Assembly (NCBI GenBank): GCA_000719105.1 | Contig: JODX01000034.1 | Coordinates: forward strand, 1-64,000 | DNA length: 64,000 bases | Source: Streptomyces sclerotialus | GTDB lineage: Bacteria > Actinomycetota > Actinomycetes > Streptomycetales > Streptomycetaceae | Direction of reading: 5' to 3' | Notes under the pieces: model-generated | Databases searched by the model: none | What the model was told of the DNA's origin: nothing | What the model saw: only the letters and a program-made list of their open reading frames with translations | Program-made: the position numbers and the translations under genes | Shown here: positions 59,313-64,000 of the stretch, piece by piece | How the letters are laid out: each line of letters begins with the position of its first letter | How positions within the stretch are numbered: position 1 is the stretch's first letter

Positions 59313-60250
59313 AGAATAGGTCCCGGTCGCGAACATAGGCGACGTCACCGGGATTTGCTCACCATTCCTTTGGAAGATACGGCTACACCGGTACAGGCCG
59401 GTGTGCCCATCATTGACCACACTGACGTCGGACTTGCCAAAGGAACGGCCGACGGCCAGGGCGAGAGCCGACAGAAGCAGAGCTTCTGCGTCGCCCTCCA
59501 TGATGGCGACGGCGCGGGCAAAGAATAAGTTCGCCTTGGTCACGTTGAGGAAGCGCGAGAGGAAAGCTAGTAAACGGCCCCGAGCTGTGTGCAACCAGGG
59601 GCCGGACTGAAGGATCTGCCGCGTTCTACAAGGGTGAGGTGCTGGACCGGCTCGGCGTAGGCGAAATGGGGGCTGTGCGTGCTGAGGATGACCTGCGTCG
59701 GCGGGCTCGATTCCTCGGCGCGTTCTCGCAGGAGTTCCATTACCCGGCTCTGAAGCTGAGGATGGAGATGAGCTTCCGGGTTCTCGATCAGCAGCAGAGG
59801 CGCGGTCTCACTGTTGCCGAGCAGCAGCAGCTCAGCTGCCATGAACAGGGCGTTGTTGTATCCGAGTCCTCGCTGGGTCCACTCCTCCGGTCCGCCTGCC
59901 CCAGTGGAAAACGTCGGTTCCAGCCGCTCCAAGGCCCGGGAAAAGCTGGCGCCGCCAGCGACTCCAACTTCTCCTCGAACCACATCGGAGCCAATCGAAA
60001 ACTTCTCAGAATAGTCGGTGTTGATGGCATCGCAGGCCTCGACCACAGCAGCGTTCGCACTGATAGCGAATGTGTCCCCCCGCCCGCCACTCCCCGCATG
60101 GAAGTCGCCCTTGGAAATGCGAAAGAAGTCATCAGCCTTCGTCAACAGACAAAGCCGGAGCGGCAGAGCAGCCCAGCCCCCAGCACGCCCACGACCCTTC
60201 GCACGTGACCTTCGCTGCCGCAAGGTCGATACTGCCGATAGCAAGCGCCC
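59289..60250 (-). pseudogene. Truncated, frameshifted OLD-family ATP-dependent nuclease
   Basis: The upstream frame carries the distal ATPase part: RGLGYNNALFMAAELLLLGN, APLLLIENPEAHLHPQLQSR (Walker B) and TQVILSTHSPHFAYA (H-switch). Near 59580-59595 the frame changes and continues as the Toprim domain: NVTKANLFFARAVAIMEGDA (catalytic EGD) and VSVVNDGHTGLYRCSRIF. Walker A and the first ~200 residues, and everything after the early Toprim, are missing. OLD proteins such as GajA act in phage defence; no UvrD-like GajB partner is present, so this is a relic. Confidence 0.75.
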
Positions 60251-60299
60251 CGCCGACCCGCGTCCAACCAGCCCGCAGATCTGACAGACCGTCATCGAA

Positions 60300-60332
60300 G
60301 TCAGCACCAGGTCAGCACCAAGTCAGCACCAG
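60300..60332. repeat. Three tandem 11-bp direct repeats
   Basis: GTCAGCACCAG, GTCAGCACCAA, GTCAGCACCAG in perfect tandem, about 205 nt upstream of the integrase start. Spacing of one DNA turn suggests protein binding to one helix face, as for integrase/excisionase arm sites (inference). Confidence 0.7.
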
Positions 60333-60538
60333 TACCGCCGGAGACCGCTCCCGACCGCCACGGACCGCCAAGATCGACAACTTGCACCACCCCACCTGAA
60401 CAGCCGAAATACAGGTCACAGCCACACCTTCCGACCTCACCAGGAGGTACCCATGAGGATGCTCATCAACGTCTCCTAGTTTGGCGCGGCCGCAGGTCAG
60501 GACCATGCTGAGGGGCCCTTGGTCAGCAAACTCCCAGC

Positions 60539-61684
60539 ATGAGTCAGGAGACGTGCACGTTGGCGACCCAGCTCATCCGCGGAATGGGCAGCTTCTACAA
60601 GAGCTGCGCCTGCGCCCGGCAGAGCCGTTGCTCCCACTCCTACGTCATTCGCTACCGCGACACGACCGGCCGTCAGCGCGAGGAGACGGGCTACAGGACA
60701 CAGCAGTCCGCACTCGACCGGCTGACGCAAGTCTATGAGGAGAAACGGAACACCCCGCCCCAACGGGCCGAACTCAAGCGCGAAATCGGGAAACAGCGCT
60801 TCGGGCGGTACGCCTCCACCTGGCTCTCCCGGCAACGCCATTACGCGTACGGCAGTGTTCGCACGGTCAACCAGGTTCTCAACAGTCAAATCCTGCCCGT
60901 CCTCGGATCGCGCCGGATCAATGCGTTCACATCGACGGTCGTCGACGACTTCATCATGTCGATGGAGGAACGTTCCGTCGGACTGGCCGCACAGCAGAAC
61001 GCCTTCGACACCCTCAGGAAAATCCTTCTCGACGCACGCCGTCGCGGCGGCATCACCGAGGACCCGTTCGAGGGCGTCATCCCGCCCGAGTACATACCGC
61101 GGAAGATCACCATTCCGACCCTCGACGAGATCCACGCCCTCAAGGACGCCGGCAGTGACGGGCTCCGCATCGTCATCGACCTCATGTCCGGCTGCGGTCT
61201 CCGCAACGGAGAAGCCTACGCCGCCAACCTGGAGCGGATGGTCGCGGACGACGTCTACCGCGTCACCGAACAGATCGAAGGCACCACACGTGAGCGAGTT
61301 CCTCTCAAGCACCGCAAGCCCGGCGATTTCCGTGAGACTCCCATGCCATTGACCGTCCGGGAGTCACTCCTCCGATACGAGAAGGATCACGGCGCCAGCG
61401 CAGACGGGTACCTCCTGAGAACCCAACGCTCACCGTACTGGGCGCATACGACGCTGGAGTACCAGTGGAACGCCGCCAAGAAGCGAGCAGGCATTACCAG
61501 GAGGCTCACCACCTACGCATTGCGACACTTCTTCGCCTCTAATTGCCTGGCCATGGGGATACCCATCACGGACGTCGCAGAATGGATGGGACACAGGAAC
61601 ATCAACATGACATTCAAGATCTACCGCCACCTGATGCCGGCATCGATCGGGCGCGCCGCGAAGCTTCTTAACGAGGGCCTATAA
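60539..61684 (+). CDS. int: Tyrosine recombinase / phage-type integrase
   Basis: 381 aa. N-terminal zinc-like Cys cluster (FYKSCACARQSRCSH) and AP2-like domain, SAM-like core-binding domain (~90-170), and catalytic domain with DLMSGCGLRNGEAY (box I Arg, ~222), TYALRHFFAS (box II Arg, ~328), EWMGHRN (His, ~352) and FKIYRHL (nucleophilic Tyr, ~362). The first residue of box II (usually H-x-x-R) is Tyr. ATG 60539 opens the frame; MGSFYKSC at 60584 is where close relatives often begin. Followed by a terminator and a convergent excisionase gene: an integration module without an obvious att site or tRNA in view. Confidence 0.9.
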   Translation: MSQETCTLATQLIRGMGSFYKSCACARQSRCSHSYVIRYRDTTGRQREETGYRTQQSALDRLTQVYEEKRNTPPQRAELKREIGKQRFGRYASTWLSRQRHYAYGSVRTVNQVLNSQILPVLGSRRINAFTSTVVDDFIMSMEERSVGLAAQQNAFDTLRKILLDARRRGGITEDPFEGVIPPEYIPRKITIPTLDEIHALKDAGSDGLRIVIDLMSGCGLRNGEAYAANLERMVADDVYRVTEQIEGTTRERVPLKHRKPGDFRETPMPLTVRESLLRYEKDHGASADGYLLRTQRSPYWAHTTLEYQWNAAKKRAGITRRLTTYALRHFFASNCLAMGIPITDVAEWMGHRNINMTFKIYRHLMPASIGRAAKLLNEGL

Positions 61685-61691
61685 CGAAGGA

Positions 61692-61710
61692 GGGCGGGAT
61701 GATCCCGCCC
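61692..61710. terminator. Terminator between integrase and excisionase genes
   Basis: GGGCGGGAT-G-ATCCCGCCC, perfect 9-bp arms, 8 nt after the integrase stop and 5 nt before the convergent excisionase stop; probably bidirectional. Confidence 0.8.
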
Positions 61711-61714
61711 CCCT

Positions 61715-61927
61715 TCAGTGCACTTTTTGTTGTTGTGCCCAGTCTTCCAGGTCCGTCACTTTGAATCTGATCTTTCCACCGAAGTAGTATCGCGGTAGCC
61801 CATGGCGCCTGGATTCCCGGTAAATCCAGCGTCTGCTCATACTGAGATAGACCGCTGCTTCATCAACTCCTAGGTACCTCTCTCCCTCACCTCCGGCTGC
61901 GCCGTGAACCGATTCGGCTCCTATCAT
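61715..61927 (-). CDS. xis: Excisionase-like helix-turn-helix protein
   Basis: 70 aa. MerR/Xis-type HTH: ERYLGVDEAAVYLSMSRRWI, YRESRRHGLPRYYFGGKIRF, KVTDLEDWAQQQKVH. Such proteins direct excision with a tyrosine integrase. ATG 61927 overlaps the stop of the WhiB-like gene (ATGA), so both are expressed together, convergent to the integrase gene. Confidence 0.85.
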   Translation of the reverse strand: MIGAESVHGAAGGEGERYLGVDEAAVYLSMSRRWIYRESRRHGLPRYYFGGKIRFKVTDLEDWAQQQKVH

Positions 61928-62496
61928 GCCGAGATCCCCTCGCAAGTGACCTGTGAGGCGCTGGGCGTTCTCAGATGGGTGCCTGTGAACTTACGACGCT
62001 CACACCGGAAGAGCTTCTGCACATGAGCCTCCGACACTTTGAGAACCCGGGCCACCCGGTCGACCGATGCGTTCGACATGACCGCTTGCCGTATCAGCTC
62101 TTGCCGCTCTGTACCGCTGAGGTGCACGTCCTTCCCCGACAGTGCTGCAGCGACGCGGGCAGGGTCACAACGGAGGTCAAACCGACGCCGTACAGCCTTG
62201 CGCTCCGACTCCGTCATTCCACCGCGGATACCGTCGTTGTCGCCGCACTCCACAGCGGCTTCCAGGCATGCCATCCTGACCTCACAGGACGAGCAGATAC
62301 TTTTCGCCAGAGCAACGCGTTGTCCATCCACCAGTCTCGCCGGGAAGAAGAGATCGGGATCCCTCGACACCTCGACAGCCACGGCACAGGCCGCCTTCTC
62401 CTGCCACCTCTGGTCTCCTCTGATACGAGGTCCCGAATGCTCGTCGTATGTCAATGCACTTCCTGCTTCCGCGCTTGCACGAGAGCTGAGGGCCAC
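61924..62496 (-). CDS. WhiB-like protein of the integrase module
   Basis: 190 aa. Fe-S Cys at 37, 68, 71 and 77 (AACAV ... SICSSCEVRMAC) with turn DGIRGGMTESER. C-terminal HTH-like segment (SVDRVARVLKVSEAHVQKLF). It is of the same long, element-associated type as the WhiB-like protein at 41715 but only modestly similar. GTG 62496 is taken as start; the conserved part begins near RWQEKAAC. Coupled to the excisionase gene, it may control excision. Confidence 0.82.
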   Translation of the reverse strand: MALSSRASAEAGSALTYDEHSGPRIRGDQRWQEKAACAVAVEVSRDPDLFFPARLVDGQRVALAKSICSSCEVRMACLEAAVECGDNDGIRGGMTESERKAVRRRFDLRCDPARVAAALSGKDVHLSGTERQELIRQAVMSNASVDRVARVLKVSEAHVQKLFRCERRKFTGTHLRTPSASQVTCEGISA

Positions 62497-62553
62497 GAAC
62501 GACCCAACAGCCGTTCAAAGCATCCGGCTAGGTGCCGGTTCCCCAAACCGGCA

Positions 62554-63430
62554 ATGTCCGGCTATATTGCCTCCTCCGTGCCACGGGACACCGCGGGCAG
62601 CTTCGAGCCGCGGCTCGTCAAGAAGCGGCAGCGCCGGCTCACCGGCGTCGACGAGATGGTGCTGTCCTTATCCGCGAAGGGCCTCACGCACGGGGAGATA
62701 GCGGCGCATCTGGCCGAGGTCTACGGCGCGGAGGTGTCCAGGCAAACCGTTTCCTCCATCACCAAGACGGTGATGGAGGGCATGGCGGAATGGTAGAGCC
62801 GCCCGCTCGATCGCGTTTACCGCGTTTTGTTCGTCGATGCCATCAACGTCAAGAGCAGGGACGCGCAGGTCGCGAACCGACCGGTCTATGTGGTGATGGC
62901 GGTGGCCATGGAGGGCACCCGCGACATCCTCGGCATCTGGGTCGGCGACGGCGGTAAGGGCGCCAAGTACTGGCTGCACGTGTTCACCGAGCTGAAGAAC
63001 CGCGGCCTGGAGGACGTGCCAATGCTGGTCTGTGACGGATTGAAGGGGCTGCCCGACGCGGTGGAGGCCGTCTGGCCTCGAACGATCGTCCAGACGTGTG
63101 TGGCGCACCTGCTGCGGGACAATTTCCGCTATGCGGCCGCAGGGCTGGGACAAGATCGTCAAGGCGCTCAAGCTTGTCTACACCGCCCCCCGGCGAGGAC
63201 GCCGCCACCGAGCAGTTTGAAGTTTCAGGAGGCCTTGGGCAGGAAGTATCCGTCGGTCGTGAAGCTGTGGTCGGACGCCCGGGCCGAGTCCGGCCCTTCC
63301 TCTCCTCTCCTTCGACGTCGAGATACGCACGGCATCCTTGAACGCCTGCCAGATCGCCTCCGAAGACCGCCTGACCCCGAGCAACGTCTGACACTCGACA
63401 CCCAGAATCAGCCGATTGATTGGCACTCAC
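62554..63430 (+). pseudogene. IS256-family transposase relic
   Basis: Frame 1: SFEPRLVKKRQRRLTGVDEM then SRQTVSSITKTVMEGMAEW and an in-frame TAG where Gln is expected. It resumes as VLFVDAINVKSRDAQVANRP (catalytic Asp), DILGIWVGDGGKGAKYWLHV, NRGLEDVPMLVCDGLKGLPD and WPRTIVQTCVAHLLRDNFRY (second Asp region CDGLKGLP). After FRYAA frames shift repeatedly (KLWSDARAE, IRTASLNACQIAS remain). The N-terminal ~100 residues and the last catalytic Glu region are lost. Inactive. Confidence 0.85.
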
Positions 63431-63569
63431 CCGCTCGGCCAGGCGTCCCCGCGGGGGCGGTGACGGCGCGCTCGAACAGCATCGGCAGGAAAGCCCTCGA
63501 GCCTGCGCGGGACTGGGCTTCTGTTCAGTCCGCGGCGGCGGGTTGTTGCCTTCGGGGTTCGTCCGCGAA

Positions 63570-63690
63570 CGTGCGCAGGGTACGAGCCGGGCTTTGCCGG
63601 TCAGGGCGAGCATCGGCATTCAGGCCAGCAGATCGAGGGCGACCTGGACGATCTCCAGCCACACCTGGTTCTGCGCGCGGTGTGGTCCGG
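63570..63690 (-). pseudogene. IS1380-like transposase C-terminal fragment
   Basis: Reads AQNQVWLEIVQVALDLLA, a TGA where Trp is expected, then MPMLALTGKARL, like the C-terminal helix of IS1380-family transposases. Only about 40 codons are recognisable; neighbouring sequence does not extend the match. Confidence 0.45.
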
Positions 63691-63709
63691 CAGTCGTGTC
63701 GCCCGGCGG

Positions 63710-64000
63710 TCAGGAGGTTCGCGGTCGGGTCGTCGAGGTCTGTGACGACCAGGCGTCCGTGCCGTCGGTCGCGTAGGTCATGGCCTGTTCGTGCGACATG
63801 GCGCGGCCTTCCTGGTAGGCGTGTTCGTAGGCCGTGTCGCCGGTCTTGTCGCGGATGGCGCGTTCGCAGGCCTGGCGGGAGGCGAGGAGGTGGGGAGAGC
63901 CGATCTGAGGACGGCCGGTGAGATCCCACAGACGCTGACCGATACCGAGAAGCCGTGCTGCCCGGTGGGCGTCGCCGGCGGCTCTGACGGCGGTGGCGAG
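63710..64000 (-). CDS. C-terminal end of a LuxR/SARP-type ATPase regulator, cut by window
   Basis: 96 residues are visible: AVRAAGDAHRAARLLGIGQR, LWDLTGRPQIGSPHLLASRQ, CERAIRDKTGDTAYEHAYQE, GRAMSHEQAMTYATDG. The A-RLLGA...GxP.....H.......R..LG..AYE.A...GR.ms.e.A pattern is the end of the TPR region of large LuxR- or AfsR-type ATP-binding regulators. The HTH of LuxR types would follow but is absent, so it is either a type without it or a truncated gene. The upstream part lies beyond 64000. Confidence 0.65.
   Translation of the reverse strand, partial: LATAVRAAGDAHRAARLLGIGQRLWDLTGRPQIGSPHLLASRQACERAIRDKTGDTAYEHAYQEGRAMSHEQAMTYATDGTDAWSSQTSTTRPRTS

Noticed and set aside
59289..60250. Intact Gabija defence system
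   Set aside because: Only a broken GajA-like piece is present and there is no UvrD-like GajB partner.
1..64000. tRNA genes as integration targets
   Set aside because: No T-loop/acceptor pattern was found by eye, including near the integrase; a covariance-model scan would be decisive.

Overview
The window is very GC-rich actinobacterial DNA, almost certainly Streptomyces. The evidence is the family content: XRE/DUF5753–DUF397 pairs, WhiB-like proteins, DUF317, MAB_1171c and FxLD lanthipeptide genes, plus widespread GTG/TTG starts and ATGA/GTGA overlaps. Two broken Tpg-like (telomere terminal protein) fragments, several dead insertion sequences, a mobilization module and a tyrosine-integrase module suggest a chromosome arm or linear plasmid rather than the core. 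I found no rRNA, tRNA or CRISPR array.

Layout. 1-4.45 kb: minus-strand quinone/electrophile-stress cluster (DoxX, MDR reductase, NmrA-like reductase, DUF6069, MarR, YgiD-type dioxygenase). Three copies of ACTTGA-N4-TCAAGT mark the likely MarR regulon. 4.5-8.1 kb: gene graveyard (Tpg, CDF transporter and transposase pieces, frameshifted XRE-like and resolvase-like genes, truncated DUF397) around an intact TrmO-like gene. 8.1-14.3 kb: an XRE/DUF5753 regulator, then a plus-strand run of two related regulators with an asparaginase gene, a PPC-domain gene and a 2H phosphoesterase gene. The asparaginase gene contains a 34-bp Illumina Nextera adapter, so the assembly is wrong there. 14.4-21 kb: glutamine-synthetase-like enzyme, amino-acid permease, an unknown protein and a GH15 enzyme.

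21.4-34.1 kb is the most interesting block, a class I lanthipeptide cluster of the FxLD type. It has a precursor, a LanB glutamylation domain, LanC, a LanB elimination domain fused to a PIMT-like methyltransferase, a helical protein, a decayed ABC exporter, a second PIMT-like methyltransferase fused to two Nudix domains, a frameshifted methyltransferase, and a methyltransferase-Nudix fusion. Expected chemistry: Ser/Thr dehydration, lanthionine closure and PIMT-type Asp methylation leading to aspartimide or isoAsp. The role of the Nudix domains is unknown. An AKR-fold protein lacking the catalytic Lys and His and a HATPase protein lie just upstream.

34.4-39 kb: a nuclease-like protein, then a coupled XRE / ImmA-IrrE peptidase / MAB_1171c / amidase operon. 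39.8-46.9 kb: mobilizable-element module (HTH replication-type protein, zinc-finger protein, WhiB-like, Spd-like membrane protein, MobC, relaxase), followed by DUF317-type accessory genes to 49.7 kb. 49.8-57.8 kb: giant CtpI-like P-type ATPase, coiled-coil protein, diacylglycerol-kinase-like enzyme and HdeD. 58.2-64 kb: decayed MFS, STAS and OLD-nuclease genes, an integrase/excisionase/WhiB module, IS256 and IS1380 relics, and the end of a LuxR-type regulator.

Caveat: the adapter insert, several single-base frameshifts in otherwise well-conserved genes and one AT-rich junction show this is draft-quality assembly. Frameshifted genes here may be intact in the organism.
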